A stretch of 64,000 nt of DNA from Cynocephalus volans (GCF_027409185.1 NC_084472.1:18090524-18154523), one strand, 5' to 3'. Shown: positions 21,034-32,584, counted from the stretch's first letter. Notes: generated by a model from the sequence alone, not told the origin. Translations and numbers: made by a program.

Positions 21034-22411
21034 AACTCAGTGGAGACTGGTCAGGAATATAGAACTGTAGGGGGAGCAGTTTGCTGAAAAGACTCAGGTC
21101 TAGACCAGAGTTTCTACCTATAAAGTCAACTATTAAAACCTGAGCTGCACAAAAAGCCTTCCCCAGGGAATCAGCAGCAAAGCAGCAATTTAGCTCAAGT
21201 ACAGGGCTCAAGTGCTGGTCCCCACAGAAGGATCCCCCATTTTAGAAGTAAGCTAAGGACAACAAATTAGTTCCCATGCAGAGTTTAAGTAGTGGAAACT
21301 GAATAATCCAACACAGAACTGGAAGAAAAAACAATACCCACAGACCAGAGACAAAGTTTGATATTAACTAGTAAATGTCTCACTTCACCAAAGAATACCT
21401 ATGAAACCTAGAAGGACTGGAAGCCGCCTGGGCCCCCAAGCTAGGGAGCAGGGAGGGCCGGGAGCCTCAGCCATGGACCCCCAACACCCACAACCAGCCA
21501 AGTGACAACCACCCAGCTGCTGCAGGAGACACCCTGGGCCCCCAAACCAGGAAGGTAAGGGGCTGAGGTCCTCAGCCACGCCCCCTTATACCTGCACCTA
21601 GCCCAGCAGCCACAGGAAGCGCCCTGGGCTCCTGAGCCAGGGCAGTGGGGGGCCAAGGGCTTTGGCCACACACCCCTGACCATTCAGCCTAGCAACTACC
21701 AAGCCACCACTGGAAGCCCCCTGGTCTCCCCTGCAGGAATGAAGGGGGTGCCACAGGCCTCAACAATGCCCCCCACTTCCTTCTCCCACCCTATTTCCTT
21801 CCCCCTTCTCTCCTCCCACCCAACTGCTCTGCAACAACATCTTAGAATTTAAAAACAGATGGAGCTGGGGACCGACCCCTCCTGTAACCAGGCAAGGGGC
21901 ACCCAAAAAATACTACTTCCTTATGGTGGTCCACCACAGCTACCACAATAGCTATACTGCCACAAAAGTGGCTAGATGCCACAACCACCATGCAGATGGC
22001 CCACCAGCCACTTAAGTGCATGACACAAGGAGAGTCACCAGCAGAGACCAAAGAAAAGATGTCCCTCTCCACAAAGCCCTTTCCAGAGTGATAGAAGAAG
22101 CATCTACTCTATGATAAGAGTGGGGGACCTGAATACAACTCTTAGTACTGGACAGATCATCTTGGCAACAAATCAACAAAGTAACCATCACTCTTTCAAA
22201 AGGAGAGAAGAAATCTAGGGTTATTAGAGTGGGGGTGAGGGGAGGAAGAGGGGGATGAGGAGAGATTGGATAAGGGGCATAAAGAATAAGTACTATTTTA
22301 ATAATGTATGTGATGATAATATTGATTTGATCAACATAGATCAATGTTGAACCCCCAAAATACGTATAATCAATTATGACTCAATAAAAAATAAAAGTGC
22401 AAAAAAAAAAG
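21034..22411 (+). mobile_element. Composite VNTR retrotransposon, copy 1 (5'-truncated, with LINE-1-like 3'UTR)
   Basis: From about 21034 the plus strand matches the minus strand of the copies at 54632-55902 and after 62950: CAGTTTGCTGAAAAG, AACCTGAG(C/T)TGCACAAAAAG, GACAAAGTTTGATATTAACT. The tandem array follows at 21425-21745, then a pyrimidine-rich block and CTCTGCAACAACATCTTAGA (near 21838). Unlike the other two, this copy continues with about 550 bp that look like a LINE-1 3'UTR: a purine-rich tract (22226-22270), a GTTGAACCCCCAAAATACG segment, CAATAAAAAATAAAAG and an A-tail to about 22411. There are no LINE-1 ORFs. It starts about 580 bp into the element as judged from copy 2. Confidence 0.82.
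21425..21745 (+). repeat. GC-rich tandem array of copy 1, about 3 units of 95-106 bp
   Basis: Units begin CCTGGG(C/T)(C/T)CC at about 21427, 21533, 21630 and 21720. Each has a CAGCCA(T/C)G-type block, a CC(AG)CAACC/ACCTAGCCC block, and a GGAGACAC/GGAAGCGC end. The units are diverged, so the array is not recent. Confidence 0.8.
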
Positions 22412-22815
22412 ACTATAAAGCACATACTACCTTCTGGGTTTGAATAACAATTTTTTTCTCCAAGAATATTGCTGCATTTTAAAACATTACAGTCTTGTAT
22501 TAAAATTGCTATAATAAGATTGCATTTCCATTTGTACAATGTGAGGCTCAGGAGATTAAATGCCAGTTTTTACCTGAGTCTGCCCTAGGACTGCTAGTGA
22601 CAAATATAGCACACTACCTTAGCCTATCCTTAGGAGAGGAGGTGAGAAACTATCCAATATCTCAATGACTGTTAATAGGGTTCCAGGAGGTTATATGCTT
22701 TGGAAGCATCTATCAGCTTTTGTTCCACATCACTGCCACATCTTGTAATGATTGGCCCTTGTCAACTGGCTGTAGGGGAACAGCTGGTCATGGAGGAGGA
22801 GAATTGCAAGGCAAT
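22412..22815. other. Intergenic sequence, nothing recognised
   Basis: Unique-looking sequence between copy 1 of the composite element and an LTR. Confidence 0.5.
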
Positions 22816-23322
22816 GTTATTAGGGTTCTCCAGAGAGACAGAACCAATAGGATATGTTGATTAATATATGAGGGGATTCATTAGGGGAATTGGCTCATGC
22901 GATTGTGAAGAGGAGTCCCACAATAGGCCATCTGCAAACTGGATATGGGTAGCATGGCTCAGTCCAAGTCCAAAGGCCTCAGAACCAGGGAAGCCAATGG
23001 TGCTGTTGGTGTAAGTCCTGGAACACAAAAGCTGAGAAGTCTCAGGCTCTGATGTCCATTAACGGGAGAGCAAAGTGTATCCCAGCTACAGCAGATAGAG
23101 CAATTCACCTTTTTTCTGTTTTTGTTTACTCCAAACCCTCAGCGGATTGGATGCTTCCTGCTCATATTGAGGGCAGATCTTTCCAATCCAGTCTACTTAG
23201 GCTCTCATGCTAATTGCTTCAGGAAACACCTTCATGGACATACCTAAAAAGATTATTTACCAGGATTTTTGGTATTCTTCAATCTAATCAAGTTGACACC
23301 CAGAATTAATCGTCATGGCAGC
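22816..23322 (+). mobile_element. ERVL LTR, MLT2 type
   Basis: Starts TTAGGGTTCTCCAGAGAGAC, contains GGCTCATGCGATTGTGAAG and ends near CAAGTTGACACCCAGAATTA, the layout of mammalian MLT2 LTRs. It is an old solo LTR. Confidence 0.75.
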
Positions 23323-23813
23323 TAAGGCCACATTGTCCTTTGTTTACTAATAAACACCTTTCTTGGTGGCAGACCTGGTCATTTGAGGACAGAGCTGTCT
23401 CTAACCCTTTCACACAGGGGACCTTCTCTGGTTAGTTTGATGTATCTGAAGAAAAAAAAAAATGAGCCTTTCTTTCTACACCAAGGAAACATTTTGATTC
23501 TAGAAGCCAAAATAAAATACGGAAAGCCAACTGACAAAAACTTCCAAGACTAGAGCTTCAGTTTCCTCTGTTTTGATCCATAGTTGAATAGCCATTGAAC
23601 AGCTACTTTTTCCCCCATAAGAGCTTCTAAATCAGGTATGAGATTTTGCAATTTCAGTAAAGATAAGGTTCCAGCAGGATGTTTCCAATTAAACAGCAGT
23701 GACTTTCACATCTGTTCCTTGTCACAGACTGATCTATCTCTGCATAGTCTGAATCTGGATTCTATTCTGAAGTTTTAAGATTTTAGTCAGGGAACTGGCA
23801 TTTGTTTTTATTG
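23323..23813. other. Intergenic sequence, nothing recognised
   Basis: AT-rich sequence with a short A-run near 23451. I cannot assign a gene or a named repeat. Confidence 0.5.
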
Positions 23814-23896
23814 GGTACTTTCTCTTTTTATTTTTTATTTTTTGGTGTCTAGCCAGTACAGGGATTGAACCCTGGAACTTAGTGTGGGTACTTCCT
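23814..23896 (-). mobile_element. 5'-truncated tRNA SINE with duplications
   Basis: Body about 23830-23884: an A-tail and GGTTCAATCCC B-box region only. TGGGTACTTTCTCTT and TGGGTACTTCCTCTT flank it. It is a genuine truncated insertion rather than decay. Confidence 0.8.
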
Positions 23897-24033
23897 CTTA
23901 ACTGCACACAATTAAAATATTTGATAATTATATTTTTGCTAGAAATAATGTATATCATCTGAGGGATTTGGCTAATATGAATCTGAATATACTGGTAGAT
24001 TAAAGGAAACCAATAAACTTGCGGGGTGGGGTC

Positions 24034-24420
24034 TATATTAGGGTTCTCCAGAGAAACAGAGCCAATAGGAGATAGAAAGTGATTTACAAGGAATTGACTC
24101 ATTCAATTATGGAAACTGTGAAGTCCCACAATCTGCTGTCAGCAAGCTGTAGACCCAGGAAAGTCAGTGGTGTAGTTCATTGTGAGTCCCAACCTAATGA
24201 TGGAAGATCAATATCCCACCTCTAACAGGCAGAGAAAGCAAATTCTCCATTTCTTGGATGAGACCCACCAACATTGGGGAGGGCAATTTTTACTTAGTCT
24301 GTTGATTCAACTGCTAATCTCAACCCGAAACACCCTCAGACCTACCCAGGAATGTTTAGCCAAATGTCTGGGCGGCCTGTGGTCCAATCAAGTTGACACA
24401 ATACCATCACAGGGACCAAT
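24034..24420 (+). mobile_element. ERVL LTR, MLT2 type, second copy
   Basis: Starts TTAGGGTTCTCCAGAGAAAC and ends near CAATCAAGTTGACACAATAC. Same family as 22816-23322 but independently diverged. Confidence 0.75.
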
Positions 24421-24484
24421 CTTCACCCCTTTTATTTCAATCATCTCAGTTGCATATCTGTTCACAATTAACCTCTAACCTAGT

Positions 24485-25257
24485 GTTTCCCACCCCCTAA
24501 ACTGCAATTTTGCCTTGAGTGTGTATATTTACCCTTTTTGGGGGGTGACATTGACAATGTATGTGTAGGTGTTCTGTTGTCATCCAACTTAGGAAAAGCA
24601 AATATTTCGAAAAGAACACATTGTATTTTAGTGAGAAGCACGCTTACTTAGAATAAGGTCTTTTGGGACTTGCTAGTTTGTATTTATTATGGAGTTAATT
24701 TTTATGGATTATATCTCAGTAAGAAATAACGTGCTTCAGTTTCCTAGTCATATTTTTATAATAGATTCTGACCTTTACTAAATGTTCTCATAAAATGTCA
24801 ACTTTCAGAGTCTTCCTGAAAATTTTAATCTAAAAATTATCTTTCATATAGGGACAACTTGTCTCTTCCTTTTTCCACATTCCTCTGTGAGCCCATAAAA
24901 TAGAATAGAGCTCATTAAAATATTTAGGGTAGAAAAGGCTTGATTATTTTGTTTCTCTCACTCTGCAAGGGAGCCTAGGCATTCCCTAGGGGCATCTGCT
25001 GAAAGGCATCGAGGTCCTCCACACTATGTGGCTTTCTGTTCCATGTGTGATCCACACACTGGGTAAGTGTGCTCTGTGTACCCAGCTCTTCCCATAAGCT
25101 CATCCTGAGGTATGCCTATGGAAAGAGGGCATTCTGTTTTATCTTTCAATCCAAGCTATATTCCTTAATCTAACTTGACCACTAATAAAGTAGATAATCT
25201 GACCCCATCTGTTTTCTCAGTTTGATTCAAAACCCAGAGATGTGATGTGGTTAATTG
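24485..25257. other. Intergenic sequence, nothing recognised
   Basis: Unique-looking AT-rich sequence. No gene or nameable repeat is visible. Confidence 0.5.
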
Positions 25258-25259
25258 GT

Positions 25260-25365
25260 ACTTTTTTTTTTTCTCTTTGGCAGCTGGCTAGTGCAGTGAT
25301 CCGAACTCCTGACCGTGGTGTTACAACATGGCACTTTAACCAATTGAACCAACTGGCCAGTACTT
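25260..25365 (-). mobile_element. Monomeric tRNA-Ile SINE
   Basis: Minus strand: ACTGGCCAGTTGGTTCAATTG head, B-box-like GGAGTTCGGATC, A-tail. GGTACTTTT and AGTACTTTT flank it as likely duplications. Confidence 0.82.
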
Positions 25366-25539
25366 TTGAAACCCCAAAACTTAACAATGTAGATACAGAT
25401 AGGATCCTAATAATGAATTTGGTCACAGATTACTGATGCATATTTGTGAGATACATACATACACAAATACATACATCTGTTTAGCCATCCCTGATATTTA
25501 AAGATGGATTGAAGTCAACTATGAGCCAGTAAGTTGGAA

Positions 25540-26000
25540 ATCTGAAATTTTGGAGACCTCAGGTTAAATGGGTTCTGTAGTGTTGCACTGACCCAGTCTC
25601 CATTCTCTGGTCTTACCAGCAGGACCCAGTTTTGTTGGGGATAGACATTTGTCTAGCTTTAAAAGCTTTATTTTCCAGCCTACCTTGTACTCAGCAGGAA
25701 ACCTTTGACCTAGTTCTGATCAATGATACGTAAGTGGAAATCTCTTATGAGGACTTCTAGGAAAGCTACTATTTTCAGATTAAAAGGGAAAGACTCATCT
25801 GGCTTGGGCCTTTTACCTTTCAACCCTTCTTCCTTCTTGGAATACAGATGGACTGATGAGCTGTAGCAGCTGTCTTTCATCAATGAGGAAAAGTCCAAGA
25901 GAACTGGAAACCTAGATCCTAACATTCTTGGTGCTGAACCAGTGCCAACAACTATCTTCCTCTGAACTTCTTGTTCTGCAAGAAAAAAAAAAAAAAATAG
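25540..26000. mobile_element. Old interspersed repeat, family not determined
   Basis: Resembles the segment at 44600-44960 in wording around GGAAAG...TTTGGC and CTGTAGCAGC, and in a late CTTCTTGTT/CTTCTTATG block. It is probably an old LTR or DNA-transposon family. I cannot name it. Confidence 0.35.
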
Positions 26001-26019
26001 CCCTTTAGTATAAACCATA

Positions 26020-26463
26020 TATCAGGGCTGCTATAACAAAATATGTTAGACTGGTTAATTTATAAACAACAGAAATTTATTGCTTACAGTTCTTGAGGCT
26101 GGGAAATCCAAGGTCAAGATGCCAACAATGAGGGCCGGTGTCTGGTGAGGGCTCAGTTTCTCATGGGTGTTGCCTTCTTGCTGCATCCTCACATGGCAGA
26201 AGGGGCAAATGAGCTCCTTTAGGCCTCTTTTAATAGGGCACTGTTAGAGTGTGGTGCTGATAACACTAAGATCAAGGGTTCAAATCCCCTTAGTAGCCAG
26301 CTGCAAAAAATACATATAAAAAAGAAATCAAAGGGTACTCATCCCATTCATGAGAGTGGGGCTCTTATCACCTAATCACCTCCTAGAGACCCCTCCCCCC
26401 TTAATACTATTGCGCTGGAGGTTAAGTTTCAACATGAATTTTGGAGGGACACCAACATTATGG
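26020..26463 (-). mobile_element. ERVL-MaLR LTR, minus strand, with SINE inside
   Basis: Contains GCTGCTATAACAAAATATG, GACTGGTTAATTTATAAAC and, at the far end, GAATTTTGGAGGGACACCAA, the antisense of a MaLR/MLT1-like LTR. A tRNA SINE interrupts it at 26240-26330. Confidence 0.7.
26240..26330 (+). mobile_element. tRNA-Ile SINE inside an LTR
   Basis: GTTAGAGTGTGGTGCTGATA, GGGTTCAAATCCCC B-box, CCAGCTGC end and A-rich tail. The head is missing. Confidence 0.8.
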
Positions 26464-26879
26464 TAACTTGGTGTCTCTACATCTATTGCTGAATGTCATT
26501 CTTCATGGATGCAGGTTCTAATGGAAGAGATCACTTGGCCTCTGTGCTATACTATTATTCCTGTGCATCTTGTTTGTTCAGCTAACTTGCTATGATAGGA
26601 TGAATCATCAAATTAATGATTCTATACATCATGAGAGGTTTATGTCAGGGTTTGGCAAGCCTTTTTACATGTGTCAAAGAGCATGTGAGCTTATCACAGA
26701 ACAAGTTGTTGTGACAGTGTATCCTTCAGTGTTTAAAGGTGTGAGGCACCTGTAAAAACCAAGAGTGTGATTGATAGCTACTTGATTAATAGTGATGTTT
26801 TCAGTGTATTACTGCTCTGATTGCTCTCAGCACAAATTTGAAATGGTTTGTTAGATACGATTAATTATATTCTCTTTGC

Positions 26880-27660
26880 AATAGGTATCCTCCAGCGGAA
26901 TTATATGCCACTTTCATTATGGCTGTATCTTTCAAACATGTGCAAAATTGAATAGTACATTGAACCCCCCCACCTTCACCAATTATCAATTTATGGCCAA
27001 TCTTGTTTCATCTATACTGCCACCCATCTCCCCAGCCCCACACCCCACCATGACCCACTGGATTATTTTGAAGCAAATTTGAAACATTTTACCTATAAAT
27101 GTTTCAGTATGTATTTCTGAAAGATAAGGGCTATTTTAAAAATATAACTATAATATCATTCTCATATAAAATCACTAATATCCAGGCAGTATTCCAGTTT
27201 CTTAAATTTTTTCATAAATTATTTTTTTTCAGTTGGTTTGTTTTCATACTTCATTTTGGGGTTTTTCCTTGCAATTTATAAAGTTTCTTTTCTTTTTTTT
27301 TTTTTTTTAAAGATGACCGGTAAGGGGATCTTAACCCTTGACTTGGTGTTGTCAGCACCACGCTCACCCAGTGAGCAAACCGGCCATCCCTATATAGGAT
27401 CTGAACCCGTGACCTTGGTATCAGCACTGCACTCTCCCGAGTGAGCCATAGGCCGGCCCCCTAGAAAGTTTCTTGAATTCTGCATTTTGCTGTTTGCATC
27501 CCCATGTTATCTTTTAACATATTCCTTTGTCCCCTGAATTTCTTGTAAACTGGAGGTTGTTCTGTTTGAACTGATCTGCTTCAAGTTCAATTTTTTTGTC
27601 AAGAATACTTCATAGCTGGCATTCATATTGCTTTCGTTCTGTGTTGTTTACAGTTTCTTA
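26880..27660 (-). mobile_element. Probable old LINE-1 3' region, minus strand
   Basis: Has the segments TTTCAGTATGTATTTCTGAA, CAGTTGGTTTGTTTTC and GTCCCCTGAATTTCTTGTAA that I associate with old LINE-1 3' ends read antisense. It is split by the SINE at 27290-27464. Confidence 0.55.
27280..27474 (-). mobile_element. Dimeric tRNA-Ile SINE with duplications
   Basis: Body about 27290-27464 on the minus strand, head GGGCCGGCCTATGGCTCAC. AAAGTTTCTT flanks it at 27280-27289 and 27465-27474. Confidence 0.92.
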
Positions 27661-27662
27661 CA

Positions 27663-27905
27663 CAGTGTAGCATAGTAATTAAAAAGGGGAGTCCTGAAGC
27701 CAGACTCTGAATTTGAGTACTGACTCTGACCTTCACTCTTTGAGTGACCTTGGATAAGCTACCTAAACTTTCTGTGTCTCAGTTTCCTCATCCATCTAAC
27801 ATGAAAGGTGTGCTGATAGATTAAAGTAATAAATACATGGAAAGCACTTTGAGTAGTATTTGGCATAAACTGAGAGATCAATAGATGTTAGTTTTTATTA
27901 TAAAT
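27663..27905 (+). mobile_element. MIR element
   Basis: AGCATAGTAATTAAAAAGGG start, GACCTTGGATAAGCTACC and CTCAGTTTCCTCATCCATCT core, and an ATAAATACATGGAAAGCACT-like 3' part: the classic MIR order. Confidence 0.85.
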
Positions 27906-27999
27906 TCTTTTTAATTGATCCTCAGAAAGCAAGGCTAATATATATTAATTCTTGGAGTATTAATACCTTAAACTCAGTAATAGTAACTAATATTATCTT

Positions 28000-28620
28000 T
28001 ATAGTACTTTGCCGGTTAATAAACATTTTCCTATACTTGATTTAATTTGATTCTTACAACAATTTTCAGGGATAGCATGGTGATAGAGTGTGGACGTGTT
28101 GTCCCCGCCGAAACTCGTGGAAATCTGATCCCCAATGTGGCAGTGCTGGGAGCTGAGTCATGGGGGTGGATCTCTCAGGAATGGATTAATGCTCTCCCAG
28201 GGGGATGGGAGTCTGAGTGAGATCTCACTTTATTAGTTCCCATGAGAGCTGGTTGTTTGGAAGACCCTGGCACCTCCCCTTTCTCTCTCTTGCTTCCTCT
28301 CGCCATGTGATCTGCTTGTACCCACTGGCCCCCTGCCACTTTCCGCCGTGAACAGAAGAAGCCTGAAGCCCGTGTCAGACGCAGCTGTCCCAGAATCGTG
28401 AGCCAAATAAACCTCTGTTCTTTATAAATTACCCAGTCTCAGGTATTCCGTTAGAGCATCACAAAACGGACTAATAGACATGGCATATTGTGCCCAGTTT
28501 TAGATGATAAAATTGAAACTTTAGAGAGGTTAAATGCCTTTTCCTAGGTCTCACAACTCATAAGTGAAAGGGAGAGTTCGTCTATCTGATATTCCCATTC
28601 CAAGTTCAGGATTTCTTTTT
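28000..28620 (-). mobile_element. MIR remnant split by an LTR
   Basis: The two halves (28000-28080 and 28479-28620) read as antisense MIR: TTTGATTCTTACAACAATTT, then GATGATAAAATTGAAACTTTAG and GTCTCACAACTCATAAGTG. The LTR at 28081-28478 sits between them. Confidence 0.6.
28076..28483 (+). mobile_element. Solo ERVL-MaLR LTR (MST type) with 5-bp duplications
   Basis: LTR body 28081-28478: starts TGATAGAGTGTGGACGTG, has CCAATGTGGCAGTGCTGGGA, a TGTACCCACTGGCC segment and an AATAAACC polyadenylation signal (28408-28415). CATGG flanks it at 28076-28080 and 28479-28483, the 5-bp duplication expected for a retroviral-type integration. Confidence 0.88.
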
Positions 28621-28914
28621 AACATTATTATACTTTTCATAGAAAAGAATGTATGTATGCTATTCTAATAGATTGATTCATTAGTTTTGATGAAACATTA
28701 GATTGAACACTAATTTTTAATGCTGATGGATCTTTTTTGATGCATATTTTGCTATGTTGGAGAGGTTTTAGGAGCTGCACAATCACGCAACCCCTCTCCA
28801 AAACAGCTAGCCCGTCTAAAATGGCAGGTGAATTTCATGGCTGTTTCAGCCAGCTCTCACCTTTGAGTGAGCTATTTCTGATACTGAACTTTTAACTTTT
28901 AACTTTTCTACTAT

Positions 28915-29056
28915 TAAAAAGTAGGTTATATGGGGCCAGCCCGTGGCTCACTCGGGAGAGTGGGGTGCTGACAACACCAAGTCAAGGGTTAAGATCCCCT
29001 TACCGGTCATCTTTTTTTTAAAAAAAATAAATAAATAAAATAAAAAGTAGGTTATA
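28915..29056 (+). mobile_element. Short chimeric tRNA SINE (left head, right tail) with duplications
   Basis: Body 28931-29040: the head GGGCCAGCCCGTGGCTCACT of the left dimer unit runs directly into CTGACAACACCAAGTCAAGG of the right unit, with one tRNA equivalent missing. The tail is AAATA-rich. TAAAAAGTAGGTTATA flanks it exactly (28915-28930, 29041-29056). Confidence 0.93.
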
Positions 29057-29378
29057 AGTCAGCTGCTCTGAGCTTTCTTTGGAGGACTTGGGGTGGAGAC
29101 AGGAACTTTAGAACCATAATAGTTCACTGTTCTCCACCCTGTTCCCAAAGAGTCAAGTAAGGTGAAAACATGAGAGAAATATTTTCCAATATTAATGATG
29201 TATACAATAGGTAAGCATTGTTGTCTTTGCCTATGTACTCATAGAAACTAGTTTTAATCAAACTGGTGGATTCTTTTTATAAGAATCATATCTTCTTGAA
29301 GGAAAGGAGAAATAGAGAGGAAAGTATGGAGTGGGGGGAAGGCTAAATATGAGTGAAAGTTAAACATTATTTAACGTC

Positions 29379-29582
29379 ACTTCATAGTGCTTTCTTTTTT
29401 TTTTTTTTTTTTAAAGATGACGGGTAAGGGGATCTTAACCCTTGGCTTGGTGTTGTCAGCACCACGCTCTCCCAAGTGAGCGAACCGGCCATCCCTATAT
29501 AGGGATCCGAAACCCATGGCCTTGGTGTTATCAGCACCGCACTCTCGCAAGGGAGCCACAGGCCAGCCCTACTTCATAGTGC
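29379..29582 (-). mobile_element. Dimeric tRNA-Ile SINE with duplications
   Basis: Body 29391-29570 on the minus strand, two units, long A-tail. ACTTCATAGTGC flanks it at 29379-29390 and 29571-29582. Confidence 0.94.
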
Positions 29583-30079
29583 CTTCAACTTAAGGTTTGG
29601 GAGTGGGAGAGGGGCTATGTAAAAGCCAGTCTTTTCAACTCTTTTTGCCAGATGTCTCCTAGGTGGCTCAAAACAGGTAACTAAAATGTTCTAACATTCC
29701 GATTAAGACCTAACTTTCTTTTCTTCAGTAGATTACCTTTGGTAAAGCAAATGTATAGGTTCCAAATACTCTGTTCAATTTGAGCAAAACATATGATTTG
29801 TAATGTTATAAACCTTAAAAGTATATTTATGAGCTTATGAATTGGAAACCTTTTGCCCTGCCTTCATCTGTTGCTCTGAGGAGCTAGAACTTCATTTGTA
29901 CTGCATTCCCTCTTTGTACAAAGAAGCTGCAGAAAGTAACCTGGAGGTCATTGAGACATGAGGTTAGGAGTGAAATATGCCCTCTCCAAAAGTCAAATTG
30001 GATGAAGAACTAATTAACTTGTGGGAGCTGGGAAAATAAAATCATCATCAAAGGAAAATGATTTAAATAGTTTTGTCTT
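29583..30079. other. Intergenic sequence, nothing recognised
   Basis: Unique-looking sequence. No gene or nameable repeat is visible. Confidence 0.5.
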
Positions 30080-30430
30080 TAACTTACTTTCTCCCTCTTT
30101 TCTGTAACTTAGTCTATATATTTTTTTTGGAATCTCTTAACTTCCATTTATGTACATCAGAAAGTATTAACCTTCCTTTAAGGTCTCACTTAAATATCAC
30201 CTTCTCTATGAAGCCCCTCTTAATCCTTGCTCCATTCATAATTCTATTTTCTCTCCTATATTCCTAAAGCACTTTATAGATCACCTATATATTTATCAAA
30301 AGATACCTTATAAAATAAAAATGTATATATGAGTCTAACTTCACCATTATTGTGATTCTAGTATCCATCAGAACCTGATACTATATCCTATACATACCTA
30401 AAACTCAGTAAATGCATATGGAATTGGAAT
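30080..30430 (+). mobile_element. Probable L2 fragment
   Basis: AAGGTCTCACTTAAATATCA and ATGAAGCCCCTCTTAATCC are characteristic of L2 3' regions. It is diverged. Confidence 0.6.
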
Positions 30431-30761
30431 GGTTGCCAATCTTGTATCTTCTTGAGTAATATGAGACTGGGAATGTCAATCAAAAGCTTTAGAGGCTTGT
30501 GAGCTTTTAGAGAAGTGGAAATTTCAGAAAGGTAAAGGGAAGGAGGACCTCAGGACTAGTTAAATTAAAGTAGATTGTGGAAGAAAGAAAACTTTCTTTA
30601 CAATGTAAAGGGTGCCCCGCTCCCTTCTTTCTCTGGCCAAATCCTGCATCTTTGCTCTGGAGTACATTCTCTTCTACCTCTATCAATTAATCCCTCTCTA
30701 CCTGCTTCTTCAACCTTTTCTCTACTAAACCATCTCATATCAGAACATTAGAAAATTTCTG

Positions 30762-30860
30762 GGGGCTGGCTGGTTAGCACAGTTGGTTAGAGCATGATGC
30801 TGATAATACCAAGGTCAAGGGTTAGTATCCCTGTACCAGCCAGCTGCCAAAAAATAACAT
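30762..30860 (+). mobile_element. Monomeric tRNA-Ile SINE
   Basis: GGGCTGGCTGGTTAGCACAG head, CAAGGTCAAGGGTTAGTATC B-box region, CCAGCTGCC end, A-rich tail. Confidence 0.87.
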
Positions 30861-31640
30861 TAATAATATTTCTAACTTACAGATGCATATTATTCCATCG
30901 GTGATGGAATCATAATTTAACCTCTGTCCTATGGGTATGTACTTATAGTTTACAATCTTTGGTACTCTAACCAATGCTTTATTAAATAACTTTATCCTTT
31001 TGTTATTTTACACATGTGCTAGTGTTTCTGTAAGATAAGTTTCTAGAGGAATTGCTGAATCAAAGTTTTGGAGAGGTTCCCAACAATTTACACGTATTTC
31101 AGCCATGTATGAGAGTGGTTTCTTATACTGTTGACAATACATGGTGTTATCAAACTTTTAAAAAATCATTTGTGAGTGAGGTTAAACATTGTAAGAACTA
31201 TTTACATTGTGTGCGAACTATCTATCCATGTCCTTTGCCCATTTTTCTCACTGTGCTTTTGATTACTTAAATTTTAATATACTTTGGGTCTCTTCCTAGT
31301 TCTCTATTCTGTTCAGTGATCTGACAAATTTTGCACTGATTGCTATTTAAAGATATTGTGACCTAATTCATCTTTCAGTATCTGGTAGGGCAGTATTCTC
31401 CCTTCTTTTAGAAATATTTTTGACTATTGTTTTCTGTTCTTTCTTATAGATGACTTTTAGAATTGCTTTATTGACTTCTAAAGCAATACTACTGGTATTG
31501 GGATTGCATTAAACCTATAAATTAATTTGGAAGCAATTTAAAACCATCATTTTTTTGCCATGGTGAAATCTGTTTCTTGGTTATGTCTCTTGGTTTATTC
31601 AAGTCTTTTGTTTTAACTCTTAGGAAGTTTTATACTTTTC
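30861..31640 (-). mobile_element. Old LINE-1 fragment
   Basis: Antisense LINE-1 segments such as CTTCCTAGTTCTCTATTCTG and CTGGTATTGGGATTGCATTA (ORF2 C-terminal region). It is heavily decayed. Confidence 0.65.
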
Positions 31641-31954
31641 TTCACAAAATAATTTCATTTAACACTTATTTTCTCAGAGTAGCTGAAGACTTATAAATAA
31701 TTTTTTAAAACACAAGAGAATTTAACTTTCCTTTTAATTTAACTCCTGGCTAAAACCCAAGATGATATAGAAGACGAAGACATGGTAGAAAGGAAGATCA
31801 GGCCCTTGGCAATAACTTTTCCTTTGCCCACCATTCTTAAGTGTTAGAAAGTTGGAATTTATATGTATTTTTATATGCATACACACAGAAAAGTACACAA
31901 ACCATATGTAATCTGATCAAGGGACAGATCATTAACAGCAACCCAGAAGTCCCT

Positions 31955-32312
31955 GTATTAAGAGGTGGGGTCTTTGGGAGATTATTAGGTGATGAGGGCA
32001 GTGGGACTGGTGCCCTTATAAAAGTGGCTGAGGGCTTGCCAACTAGCTCAGTTGGTTAGAGCACGATGTTGATAACACTACGGTCAAGAGTTCAGATCCA
32101 TGTATAGGCCAGCCGCAAAAAAAAAAAAAAAGGTTGGAAGGGAGCTCATTCATCCTTTCTGCATGTGGGGACATAGCCCTCATCAGACTCTGAATCTGCT
32201 GACACCATCATCTTGGACTTCCCAGCCTCCAGAACTGTGAGAAATAAATTTTTATTGTGTATAGGCCACCCAGTTTATGGTATTTTGTTTTAGCAGCCCA
32301 AATGGACTAAGA
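31955..32312 (+). mobile_element. MaLR LTR fragment (MLT1 type) with SINE inside
   Basis: AAGAGGTGGGGTCTTTGGGA, TTATAAAAGTGGCTGAGGG, then after the SINE CATCATCTTGGACTTCCCAG, GTGAGAAATAAATTT and GGACTAAGACAG: the order of an MLT1-like LTR. Confidence 0.78.
32037..32132 (+). mobile_element. Monomeric tRNA-Ile SINE inside the LTR
   Basis: TTGCCAACTAGCTCAGTTGG head, GGTTAGAGCACGATGTTGAT, B-box AGTTCAGATCC and a poly-A tail at 32117-32131. Confidence 0.87.
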
Positions 32313-32584
32313 CAGTGCCCCCCCACTCCAAAAACTCACTTTTTGCCTACCTTTTATAGGAGAAAAAGTCCAATAACTGGTTTGTGAGAAGTTAAGGAAA
32401 AGAGAAAATGGGCCAAATCTAGCATTCCTGCTTTTGATGAACGTGCCAGATATTTTAACCATTAGTTCAATTTTCTTATCTTTTTATACAGAGTCGCTTT
32501 TGCCTATAATGTAATTACAAAGATAACATTTATCTTTCCAGCAGCTTGAATAAGAAAAATTAAATGAGAAGAAAATGAGAGTAG

